A stretch of 64,000 bases of DNA from JAZSMJ01 sp045535815 (GTDB lineage: Bacteria; Bacillota; Clostridia; Oscillospirales; CAG-272): the NCBI GenBank assembly GCA_045535815.1, contig JAZSMJ010000006.1, positions 1 through 64,000 of the forward strand, written 5' to 3'. Made by a program: the position numbers and the translations under genes. The notes under the pieces are model-generated. The model was not told where the DNA came from, ran no database searches, and worked only from the letters and a program-made list of their open reading frames with translations. Below are positions 18,086 to 25,593 of this stretch, one piece after another; within the stretch, counting starts at the first letter, position 1, and every line of letters starts with the position of its first letter.

Positions 18086-18703
18086 ATGAGAATGAGAAAA
18101 AAGAAGCACGGGGCGGAAAGAATTAACGCATGTTCCGACATAATATTACATAATGCTGAGGAAATAGCCGATTTTCTTCCTGCACAGCTTGAAATTGGGT
18201 GCGGTAAGGGAAGCTTTATAATGGGTATATCCGAGCGTTTCCCGGAAGAGCGATTTATAGCAATAGAGAAGATTGCCGACGTTGTGGTAACTGCACTTGA
18301 AAGAGCAGTGGCGGCAGAGAGAAAGAATATAAGATTTCTTATTGCAGATGCGGATAAGCTTTGCGAGCTTTTTCCGGAGCATAGCATAAAAAGAATATAT
18401 CTAAATTTTTCCGATCCGTGGCCCAAAGCAGGTCACGCTAAACGAAGACTTACCCACCGCAACTTTCTTGAAAGATATAAGAAGATACTGACAAAGGACG
18501 GATCCATATTCTTCAAAACCGACAACAGAGGCCTTTTTGATTTTTCTCTTGAAGAATTTGCCGAATGCGGTTTCCGCCTCGAAAATATTACCTACGATCT
18601 TCATAACAGTGAGTTTAATGCTGATAATATCGTTACAGAATATGAGACGAATTTTTCGCAAAAAGGTTTCACTATAAACAGAGTTGAAGCATATCTTAAA
18701 TAA
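18086..18703 (+). CDS. trmB: tRNA (guanine-N7-)-methyltransferase
   Basis: 205 residues. The SAM-binding motif is EIGCGKGSF, and the diagnostic NFSDPWPKAGHAKRRL follows, with TDN and a C-terminal TNFSQKGFTINR. It methylates G46 in the tRNA variable loop. Single gene, divergent from the DUF1700 operon and convergent with the transporter gene downstream. Confidence 0.97.
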   Translation: MRMRKKKHGAERINACSDIILHNAEEIADFLPAQLEIGCGKGSFIMGISERFPEERFIAIEKIADVVVTALERAVAAERKNIRFLIADADKLCELFPEHSIKRIYLNFSDPWPKAGHAKRRLTHRNFLERYKKILTKDGSIFFKTDNRGLFDFSLEEFAECGFRLENITYDLHNSEFNADNIVTEYETNFSQKGFTINRVEAYLK

Positions 18704-18707
18704 AACG

Positions 18708-18733
18708 AAAAGCCCTGCAAAAGCAGGGCTTTT
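18708..18733. terminator. Bidirectional intrinsic terminator
   Basis: AAAAGCCCTGC (18708-18718), loop AAAA, GCAGGGCTTTT (18723-18733). It closes both trmB and the large redox operon that runs in from the right. Confidence 0.93.
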
Positions 18734-18744
18734 ATATTTGATTA

Positions 18745-20016
18745 TCAGAATAAGATTATCAAAAGCTGTGATACAAGTACTACCGATATAAGTGCTATCG
18801 GATACGTTGCTGCATAAGCAGCGGCAACGTCTTCGGTCTTTGCAACGCTGATAAGTGTACCGAGTGCAGGTGTTGAGGTCATTCCTCCTGTGATTGAGCC
18901 AAGGTTGTTGAGAAGGCTGAGCTTAAGAACGTACTTAGCAAACAGGAATCCTATTAGCATCGGGAATATTGTCATTACAATACCATATACGAAGTACATA
19001 ATATCAAAGTTAGCAACGAAGTCTGCGCCTCCGGGGATTCCGGCACCTACAAGGAAGAGCACAAGACCGAGCTCTCTGAAGAGCTTAAGTGTATGCTGAT
19101 CGGGCATAATGCTGAGCTTACCGATGCGTCCGAAGTGACCAAGTATAAGTGCAACAAGAAGACATCCGCCGGTAGTCGTAAGCGAGAAGCAGGTTCCGCT
19201 AAGGCCTTGAGCTGAAAGCGGTATCTTGATCTTGCCAACGAAAGTTCCGAGAACTGCCGCAAGAGCAAATACTGCAAATCCGTGTTCATCAAGCTTTAAA
19301 AGAGTGCCTGTAAAGGCGTTTTTCTTTTTGTCTGCTCCGTCATCCTTTAAAATAAGCTTTGATCTTTCAAGATCCATATCTGCTTTGGAAAGCTTAGGAA
19401 TAAGCTGAACGAAGAGAACGACACCTATAACTCCGAATATGTATGCAATTCCGTGACCTACGGACACAAGGCTTGTGAGCGAGGGGTCAACGGTTGCCTT
19501 TGCCGCAGAGAATGCAGGAGTTGAGGTAAGTGAACCCGAGAGCAGACCGACTATCATTGCTGTAAAGCCTTCGGATGTCTCTATGGATGAGCCGAAACCT
19601 ATAGCTCTTCCGGTCATAATACAAGCAACGGCAGAAAGTCCGCCGGCTACTATAATAACGAAGCCGAGAAGAACGTAGGATTTGAAGTTCTTCTTCATAT
19701 TTCCGAAGAACTTGGGTCCTGCAATAAAACCAACGGACGTAACGAAGAGTACAAGTCCGAGGTTTTCGATTATCTCAAGTGCCTGATTTAAGAAGTTTAC
19801 CGATTCAGCCTCTCCCTTGATTATCATCTGTGATTCAAGAGGACCGATCAAAAGAGCACCGAAGAGAAGGGCAATAACGAATACGCCTGCATCCCCCAGA
19901 GATACGCCCTTAATGGTAATACGACCGAATGCGTAACCGACAAAAAGTATGCCAAATACGCAGAATATTAAGAATGAAATACCTGTTACAGGGATAAAAC
20001 CGCCAAATAAATTCAT
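18745..20016 (-). CDS. AspT/YidE-family dicarboxylate exchanger or exporter
   Basis: 423 residues, about ten to eleven membrane helices in two homologous halves. Each half carries the family motif: GSLTSTPAFSAA in the first and GGMTSTPALGTL in the second. The cytoplasmic TrkA-C (RCK) pair found in many YidE proteins is absent, leaving only a short basic loop (LKDDGADKKKN). The family includes aspartate:alanine exchangers and the succinate exporter SucE of corynebacteria. It starts 18 bases after the fumarate reductase flavoprotein in the same operon, so succinate export or fumarate/succinate (malate) exchange is likely. Substrate inferred. Confidence 0.8.
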   Translation of the reverse strand: MNLFGGFIPVTGISFLIFCVFGILFVGYAFGRITIKGVSLGDAGVFVIALLFGALLIGPLESQMIIKGEAESVNFLNQALEIIENLGLVLFVTSVGFIAGPKFFGNMKKNFKSYVLLGFVIIVAGGLSAVACIMTGRAIGFGSSIETSEGFTAMIVGLLSGSLTSTPAFSAAKATVDPSLTSLVSVGHGIAYIFGVIGVVLFVQLIPKLSKADMDLERSKLILKDDGADKKKNAFTGTLLKLDEHGFAVFALAAVLGTFVGKIKIPLSAQGLSGTCFSLTTTGGCLLVALILGHFGRIGKLSIMPDQHTLKLFRELGLVLFLVGAGIPGGADFVANFDIMYFVYGIVMTIFPMLIGFLFAKYVLKLSLLNNLGSITGGMTSTPALGTLISVAKTEDVAAAYAATYPIALISVVLVSQLLIILF

Positions 20017-20034
20017 GCTGTTATCTCCTCTTTA

Positions 20035-21630
20035 TCAAACCTTACGGGTGTAATTCGGAAGAAGCTTAGGAGAAACAACGTCTGTCTTTATACCTGCATC
20101 CTTAAGCTCCTGTGCGAACTTTTTAACGTGATCAACAGTAAGAGCACCGAGCTTAACTGATTTGGATTTTTCAGCAGCATTTTTACCTGCGCTACGTCCG
20201 AATACGATGATATCGAGCAGAGAGTTACCCATAAGTCTGTTTCTTCCGTGAATACCGCCAACAGCCTCACCGGCAACGTAAAGGTTTTCAACCGCAGACA
20301 TACCGTCGGCAGAGATGTCAATACCGCCGTTCTGATAATGGAGTGTAGGATAAATAAGAATAGGTTCTTTTCTGATATCTATATCATACTTTGAGAACAT
20401 ATTGAGCATAGCGGGAATACGCTTTTCAATAGTTCCTTCTCCGCCGATTATCTCGATCATGGGAGTATCGAGCCAAACGCCCTGACCCTCGGGAGTCTTA
20501 ACGCCGTTGCCTCTGTCTGTGCATTCACGAATAATGGATGCCGCAGAAACGTCACGTGTTTCAAGAGGATGCATAAATGCTTCGCCGTTAGCGTTTATAA
20601 GCATAGCTCCGAGAGAACGAACCTTTTCGGTAACGAGTGCACCAAAGATCTGTTCAGGGAAAGCAGCTCCTGTAGGATGATACTGAAGGGTCTCAGCGTA
20701 AAGAAGCTTTGCGCCTGCTCTGTATGCGAGAACGAGACCGTCAGCGGTTGCACCGTAATGATTGGAGGTAGGAAAGCCCTGATAATGAAGTCTTCCTGCA
20801 CCGCCCGTAGCAATAATTACTGTCTTAGCCTTAGCAATGGTGATCTCATTTGTCTCCATGTTGAGAAGAACAGCACCTGCTGCCTTGCCTTGGTCGTCAA
20901 GGATAATCTCTATAGCGGATGTAAAATCAATTACGGGAATATTTCTGTTAAGAACCTCATCACGAAGAGTACGCATGATCTCTGCACCGGAATAGTCCTT
21001 TGCAGCGTGCATTCTCTTTCTTGATGTACCGCCGCCGTGCGTGGTTACCATTGTACCGTCTTCAGCCTTGTCGAACTCAACTCCGAGCTCGTTCAGCCAT
21101 TTGATAGCATCGGGAGCCTCACATACGAGTCTTGAAAGAAGCTCAGGCTTTGCGGCAAAGTGACCGCCACCGAAAGCATCGAGGTAATGGATAGCAGGGG
21201 AGTCGTTGGGTTTATCCGCAGCCTGAATTCCGCCTTCTGCCATCATTGTGTTAGCATCGCCTATGCGAAGCTTTGTTACCATCATAACGGAAGCACCGCT
21301 GTTATCTGCTTCGATAGCAGCTGAAGAGCCTGCTCCGCCACCGCCGATAACGAGAACGTCAACATCATAATCGGGATGCTTGAGGTCAAGCTTCATACCC
21401 TTTATGCGACTGTTACCCTGAAGAAGAGCTGCAAGCTCGTGAGGAACCTTGTCTCCCTTGTTGGGGCCAACCTGAAGAGTAGCAAATTCATTCTGCTTAT
21501 AGTCGGGGTGATATGTAGCAAGAAGCTGTTCCTTTTCTTCTGCAGTCATTCTGCGAAGCTCCTTGCCGATACGGGAAGCACGAGTAGCCTCAACCTTTTT
21601 TATAGATTCGAGCATTTCTGTTGTATACAT
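20035..21630 (-). CDS. frdA: Soluble fumarate reductase flavoprotein subunit (FrdA/TfrA-like)
   Basis: 531 residues. The FAD dinucleotide fold is VLVIGGGGAGSSAA (about 93-106). The loop DANTMMAEGG has Asn127 where E. coli FrdA and SdhA carry the histidine that binds FAD covalently, so the flavin should be non-covalent. HPTG, TEKVRSLGAM, RDVSAASIIRE and RNRLMGNSLLD supply substrate and FAD contacts. About 90 residues precede the FAD domain, an unusual extension that could dock onto partner subunits. No anchor subunits are present. It would reduce fumarate to succinate with electrons from the iron-sulfur subunit encoded just upstream. Confidence 0.85.
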   Translation of the reverse strand: MYTTEMLESIKKVEATRASRIGKELRRMTAEEKEQLLATYHPDYKQNEFATLQVGPNKGDKVPHELAALLQGNSRIKGMKLDLKHPDYDVDVLVIGGGGAGSSAAIEADNSGASVMMVTKLRIGDANTMMAEGGIQAADKPNDSPAIHYLDAFGGGHFAAKPELLSRLVCEAPDAIKWLNELGVEFDKAEDGTMVTTHGGGTSRKRMHAAKDYSGAEIMRTLRDEVLNRNIPVIDFTSAIEIILDDQGKAAGAVLLNMETNEITIAKAKTVIIATGGAGRLHYQGFPTSNHYGATADGLVLAYRAGAKLLYAETLQYHPTGAAFPEQIFGALVTEKVRSLGAMLINANGEAFMHPLETRDVSAASIIRECTDRGNGVKTPEGQGVWLDTPMIEIIGGEGTIEKRIPAMLNMFSKYDIDIRKEPILIYPTLHYQNGGIDISADGMSAVENLYVAGEAVGGIHGRNRLMGNSLLDIIVFGRSAGKNAAEKSKSVKLGALTVDHVKKFAQELKDAGIKTDVVSPKLLPNYTRKV

Positions 21631-21645
21631 TATTCTCAGCCTCCC

Positions 21646-22320
21646 TTATTTCTCAATGTCACGGTTGTTGTAGAGCTCTTTCATCTCGGAAATGGGCTTC
21701 TGCATAAGAGCCTCGATAAGCTCCTTGAAATCACCGTTTTCAATTTCACGAACTCTGTCTTCAAGATGCTCTGATTTAGGTGCAAGATACTTACCGTTGA
21801 TTCTTCTTGCGAGCAAAGCTACCTGAGGATGAGATATTCCTGCAGGACAGCGTGAAGAGCAAACACCGCACATTACACAGTCAAAGGATTCTTCTGCGCA
21901 CTTTTCAAAATCGCCTCTCTGAGCGTAAGCTATGTACTGCATAACGTTAAGATCCTGAGTACAGCTCTTTGTACAAGCATTACAACCGATACAGCTGTAT
22001 ATTTCGGGATAGAGCTGCATCATAACCTGCTCGGAAAGAGATACGGTGTTTATATCGTACACCTGCTTAACGAGCGGGAAGAAGGGAAGCATTGCGATAT
22101 ACATATCGTTTTCAACCTTTGTCTGGCAAGCAAGACAGGACTTGAGCTCACGCTCGCCCTTTATACGGTATATGGTAGCGCACGCACCGCAGAACCCGTT
22201 TCTGCATCCGCATCCTCTGACCAGCTGATATCCGGCATATTCCATAGCCTTCATTATTGTAAGATTTGACGGTACTTCATATTTCTTTCCCATCAAATAT
22301 ATATTTACCATTTCTTCCAT
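21646..22320 (-). CDS. frdB: Fumarate reductase iron-sulfur subunit (FrdB/TfrB N-terminal-like)
   Basis: 224 residues. The N-terminal plant-type 2Fe-2S domain has CGCRNGFCGAC then CLAC (about 36-65). Two 4Fe-4S motifs follow: CIGCNACTKSC and CVMCGVCSSRCPAG. Quinone-linked FrdB has a 3Fe-4S cluster near the membrane; here both C-terminal motifs are full four-cysteine sites. The layout matches the front half of methanogen thiol:fumarate reductase TfrB, whose HdrB-like half is supplied by a separate gene in this operon. It links the redox module to FrdA. Confidence 0.85.
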   Translation of the reverse strand: MEEMVNIYLMGKKYEVPSNLTIMKAMEYAGYQLVRGCGCRNGFCGACATIYRIKGERELKSCLACQTKVENDMYIAMLPFFPLVKQVYDINTVSLSEQVMMQLYPEIYSCIGCNACTKSCTQDLNVMQYIAYAQRGDFEKCAEESFDCVMCGVCSSRCPAGISHPQVALLARRINGKYLAPKSEHLEDRVREIENGDFKELIEALMQKPISEMKELYNNRDIEK

Positions 22321-22338
22321 ATCGATAGTCCTTTCAAA

Positions 22339-23163
22339 TCAATATTCATTCGGCATTTCATCGAGCTGATCGCAGCGGAAAACGGGACCGTCCTTGCAGA
22401 CGTATTTATCACCGATATTACATCTGCCGCACTTTCCGATACCGCATTTCATCTTAAGCTCCATGGTAGTGAATACCTGAGTTTTATCAAAGCCGAGCTC
22501 GATAAGACCGGCAAGAGTGAATTTGATCATTATCGGAGGACCGCATATGATAACGGTTTTGTTAGTATCAAAACCGAGCTCCTTTACATAATTGGGAACG
22601 AAACCGACATGACCGCTCCAGCCTTCCTGGGGATTGTCTATGGTGAGATGAACGTTAGTACCGTCCTCAGTGCACCATTCGTTTATGATCTCGCTGTAGT
22701 CAACGAGATCGTCCATTGATCTTGAGCCGTAAACTATATCAATTTTACCGTAATTTGCTCTGTTATCACGAACGTAATTGATAACGGAGCGGAGAGGAGC
22801 AAGTCCGATACCGCCGGCGATAAACAGAAGGTCTTTACCCTTGAAATCAGCTTCAACAGGGAAGCCGTTACCGTACGGTCCGCGTATAGTCAACTGCTGA
22901 CCGGGCTCTATTTCATGGAGCCAACCCGAAAGACAACCGCATTTTTTGATGGAGAATTCCATGAAATCGGTGTTTGTAGGGGAGGAAGTTATTGAGAACA
23001 TTGCTTCGCCAACACCGGGGATGGAAAGCATAGCGCACTGACCGGGCATATGCTCAAAAACCTTTTTGCCGTCAAGACCGACAACTCTGAAGGTCTTAAC
23101 GTCGGGAGTATCGATTCTTATATCGGTAACGACACCGATAGCGGGTATAAGGGATTCATTCAT
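22339..23163 (-). CDS. flxA: FAD/NAD(P)H-binding oxidoreductase, FlxA/HydG/AsrB-like
   Basis: 274 residues of the ferredoxin-NADP reductase superfamily: FAD-binding region MFSITSSPTN, NAD(P)-binding GGIGLAPLRSVI (about 117-128), and a C-terminal 2Fe-2S motif with KCGIGKCGRCNIGD and a later Cys. It matches the NADH-oxidising FlxA of the FlxABCD-HdrABC complex and the gamma subunit of sulfhydrogenases. It starts at the stop base of the preceding gene. In this operon it is the likely NADH entry point. Confidence 0.85.
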   Translation of the reverse strand: MNESLIPAIGVVTDIRIDTPDVKTFRVVGLDGKKVFEHMPGQCAMLSIPGVGEAMFSITSSPTNTDFMEFSIKKCGCLSGWLHEIEPGQQLTIRGPYGNGFPVEADFKGKDLLFIAGGIGLAPLRSVINYVRDNRANYGKIDIVYGSRSMDDLVDYSEIINEWCTEDGTNVHLTIDNPQEGWSGHVGFVPNYVKELGFDTNKTVIICGPPIMIKFTLAGLIELGFDKTQVFTTMELKMKCGIGKCGRCNIGDKYVCKDGPVFRCDQLDEMPNEY

Positions 23164-24185
23164 CAGTCGTTACCTCCTAAAGCTTTCATTACTTTAACTA
23201 TGTTCATAGATATAGGACACTTGTTTATGCATCTTCCGCAGCCAACGCATCCGAAGATACCCTCGTTGTTTTCGGGATAATAAACAAGCTTATGCATAAA
23301 TCTCTGACGGAATCGTTCAAGCTGTGTAAGTCTGGGATTTCCGTGAGCCATCTTTGTGAAGTCGGAATACATACAGCTGTCCCAGCAACGGTATCTTCTG
23401 ACACCGTCAGCGGTCTTAATGTCTCTAACGTCATAGCACTGACAGGTAGGACATACGAAGGTACACGTTCCGCATCCGATACAAGCCTCGGAAAGCTCCT
23501 TCCATTTTTCATCGGAAAACAGCTTAAGAAGAACGTCTCCCTTAAACTTATCTGTTGAAAGGGAAGCAAGCGGAAGCTTTTTCATAATTTCGCCTATACG
23601 CTTCTTCTGTTCGTTTACTGCTTTATCGTCAGTATCTTCAAGAAGATCACTTATCTTTTCGATAAATGCATTACCTTTTTCGGTGAGCGCATTGAAGTAA
23701 ATGAATTTGCCGTCCGAATAAGCCTCAACGTCCCCACCGGGAGCAGCAGGGTCTATTCCGAAGGCTGTGCAGAAGCAGGACTCTCTGGGAGAGTTGCACG
23801 CCATAGTAACTATCGTGCCGTGCTCTCTGCGGTTTTTATAGTAGGTATCTACCGGATCGCAAAGGAAAACGCGATCAAGTATATCGAAGCTTTTTGCGTC
23901 ACACGCACGGACACCGAAAACAACGAAATCTTCTGTTTCACGGCGTATGTCTTTAACCTCAATGGTCTTTCCTTCAACTTTAAAATCAACGAGATTTTCG
24001 GTCTGAGGGAAGAAGAAATCCTTTGCGCTTCTTACTGTGTTGAGTGCGCCGGAAAGCTTTTTGCCATCCTCCCACTTTTCATAAGCTGCCTGACCGTTTT
24101 CTTTATCAACGGGAATGTAGAGCTCAGAGGAAGAAGCAACTATCTCAAACAGTGAATCTAATTTTTCATAAGGAAGCTTTTTCAT
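23163..24185 (-). CDS. 4Fe-4S dicluster redox protein, FlxB/HydB/AsrA-like
   Basis: 340 residues. The N-terminal half resembles sulfhydrogenase beta and anaerobic sulfite reductase A proteins (VFGVRACDAKSFDILDRVF, CNSPRESCFCTAFG). The C-terminal half has two ferredoxin motifs, CIGCGTCTFVCPTCQCYD and CVGCGRCINKCP. It would relay electrons between the FlxA-like flavoprotein and the MvhD/HdrA module. By mirrored gene order it corresponds to FlxB. Family assignment is good; exact equivalence is inferred. Confidence 0.8.
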   Translation of the reverse strand: MKKLPYEKLDSLFEIVASSSELYIPVDKENGQAAYEKWEDGKKLSGALNTVRSAKDFFFPQTENLVDFKVEGKTIEVKDIRRETEDFVVFGVRACDAKSFDILDRVFLCDPVDTYYKNRREHGTIVTMACNSPRESCFCTAFGIDPAAPGGDVEAYSDGKFIYFNALTEKGNAFIEKISDLLEDTDDKAVNEQKKRIGEIMKKLPLASLSTDKFKGDVLLKLFSDEKWKELSEACIGCGTCTFVCPTCQCYDVRDIKTADGVRRYRCWDSCMYSDFTKMAHGNPRLTQLERFRQRFMHKLVYYPENNEGIFGCVGCGRCINKCPISMNIVKVMKALGGND

Positions 24186-24187
24186 AA

Positions 24188-25159
24188 TCAGTTATTCCCC
24201 CTTTCCTCAACAACGCTGGGTTCAGCATCATCGAAGGTATAGCTTGTAAGGGGAGCAGTCGTAGTTGTATCATCGCCTGCCTGGAATTCACCGTAAAGCT
24301 CATTTATATCTTTGATGAACTTTCTGTTGAGAAGGTGTATCGGAATATGCTCGGGGCAAACTCTTGAGCATTCTCCGCAATCAGTACATCTGCCTGCAAC
24401 GTGGAAGGCTCTTATAATATGGAACATATTCTCTTCAAACGACTGAGAAGGAGCCTTGCTTGTAGTGCCGAGATCATCGTTATCGAAAACGCATCTCTCG
24501 CATGAGCACGCAGGACATACGTTTCTGCAAGCGTTACAGCGTATGCATCTTGACAGCTCATTCTGCCAGAACGCAAAGCGTTCATCGGGAGTCATATTTT
24601 CTATCTTAACGACCTCATCAAATCTTTCAGCACCTGTTTCTTCGCCGTTATCGCCGATTATTTCATCAAAGGCAACAAGCTTCTTTGACTTACAGCTTAC
24701 GCATCTTTCAGCGAGAATATCTTTTTTGTCAATTGAAATATTTCCGCTTACAGTTTCAACGCTTATTGTCTTTCCGTCAGATGAAACTGAGAGTATAGCA
24801 CTGTCAGCCTTATTCCTGAGGTATTCGGGAAGCGCCATACCGTCGCACTGAACGCCCACTATATAAACGTTTTCACGAATGATACGGTGTTCCTTTATAA
24901 GCTGATTGAAGCTGTATGTATCGCAGGGCTTTAAGAATGCAAGAATCTTTCCGCCCTTGCGGCTTTCTTTAATAAGATACTTTGAAAGATTTGCTCCGCA
25001 GAAATCGTTGAAAACAAAATCCTTCTGTATCTCCTCAGCACTGTTGAAAACAGCAGGAGTAACGTCATAGCAAACGTCACCTAACTTCCAGCCTATAACA
25101 CGGTCAACAGTACCGTTTTGGAGTAATTCGATTGCTTTATTTATCATTTTGCTTTGCAT
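24188..25159 (-). CDS. 4Fe-4S dicluster redox protein, FlxC-like
   Basis: 323 residues. The N-terminal part has a coenzyme-F420-hydrogenase-beta-like region (KGGKILAFLKPCDTYSFNQL, VQCDGM, CVSCKSKK). Two ferredoxin motifs follow, CIRCNACRNVCPACSC and CTDCGECSRVCPEH. A Thr-rich tail ends it. Its start lies inside the MvhD-like gene (16-base overlap); Met5 is a second possible start. It is distinct from, but paralogous in layout to, the next gene. Together they fill the two AsrA-like slots of an Flx complex. Confidence 0.8.
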   Translation of the reverse strand: MQSKMINKAIELLQNGTVDRVIGWKLGDVCYDVTPAVFNSAEEIQKDFVFNDFCGANLSKYLIKESRKGGKILAFLKPCDTYSFNQLIKEHRIIRENVYIVGVQCDGMALPEYLRNKADSAILSVSSDGKTISVETVSGNISIDKKDILAERCVSCKSKKLVAFDEIIGDNGEETGAERFDEVVKIENMTPDERFAFWQNELSRCIRCNACRNVCPACSCERCVFDNDDLGTTSKAPSQSFEENMFHIIRAFHVAGRCTDCGECSRVCPEHIPIHLLNRKFIKDINELYGEFQAGDDTTTTAPLTSYTFDDAEPSVVEERGNN

Positions 25160-25593
25160 CTCAAATCCTCCAATCTCTTGTTTTCGCCAAGCTTTGTAAC
25201 AGTCTCAACGAATTCACTCATAGTAGCCGCAAATTTTGCACCTTCAGCAGCAGACACCCATTCAACTCTCGTTCTGCCTCTCTCTATTCCGAGATAGTCA
25301 AGCATACTGAAGAGAAGTGTCATTCTTCTGCGTGCAAAATAGTTACCTGAAGTGTAGTGACAGTCCCCGGGATGACATCCGCAGATTATAACACCGTCAG
25401 CTCCGCGCTGGAATGCACGAAGAATGAACATGGGGTTAACTCTGCAGGAGCAGGGAACACGAATTATTTTTACGTCAGCAGGATAGCTGAGTCTGTTTGT
25501 TCCGGCAAGGTCGGCACCGGCATACGAACACCAGTTACAGCAAAAAGCAACTATCTTGGGCTTAAATGTGCCATTTGTTTCATTTATTTGCAT
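25144..25593 (-). CDS. flxD: MvhD/FlxD-like 2Fe-2S electron transfer subunit
   Basis: 149 residues. The MvhD domain is recognisable from FCCNWCSYAGADLAG, RVPCSCRVNPMFILRAFQRGADGV (read in parts) and CGCHPGDCHYTSGN, which contain the conserved cysteines. In methanogens MvhD joins a hydrogenase to HdrA; in bacteria FlxD joins NADH-oxidising FlxABC to HdrA. Its ATG lies 10 bases inside the hdrA 3' end, and it overlaps the next gene too, so stoichiometric expression with HdrA is likely. Confidence 0.88.
   Translation of the reverse strand: MQINETNGTFKPKIVAFCCNWCSYAGADLAGTNRLSYPADVKIIRVPCSCRVNPMFILRAFQRGADGVIICGCHPGDCHYTSGNYFARRRMTLLFSMLDYLGIERGRTRVEWVSAAEGAKFAATMSEFVETVTKLGENKRLEDLRCKAK

Noticed and set aside
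18745..20016. Membrane anchor subunit (FrdC/FrdD or cytochrome b) for the fumarate reductase
   Set aside because: It is a 423-residue two-repeat transporter with TSTPA motifs, not a three-to-five-helix haem protein.
20035..21630. L-aspartate oxidase (NadB)
   Set aside because: The flavoprotein is paired with an FrdB-like iron-sulfur protein and fumarase in one operon, and no nadA or nadC is adjacent. The shared non-covalent FAD site alone does not support NadB.
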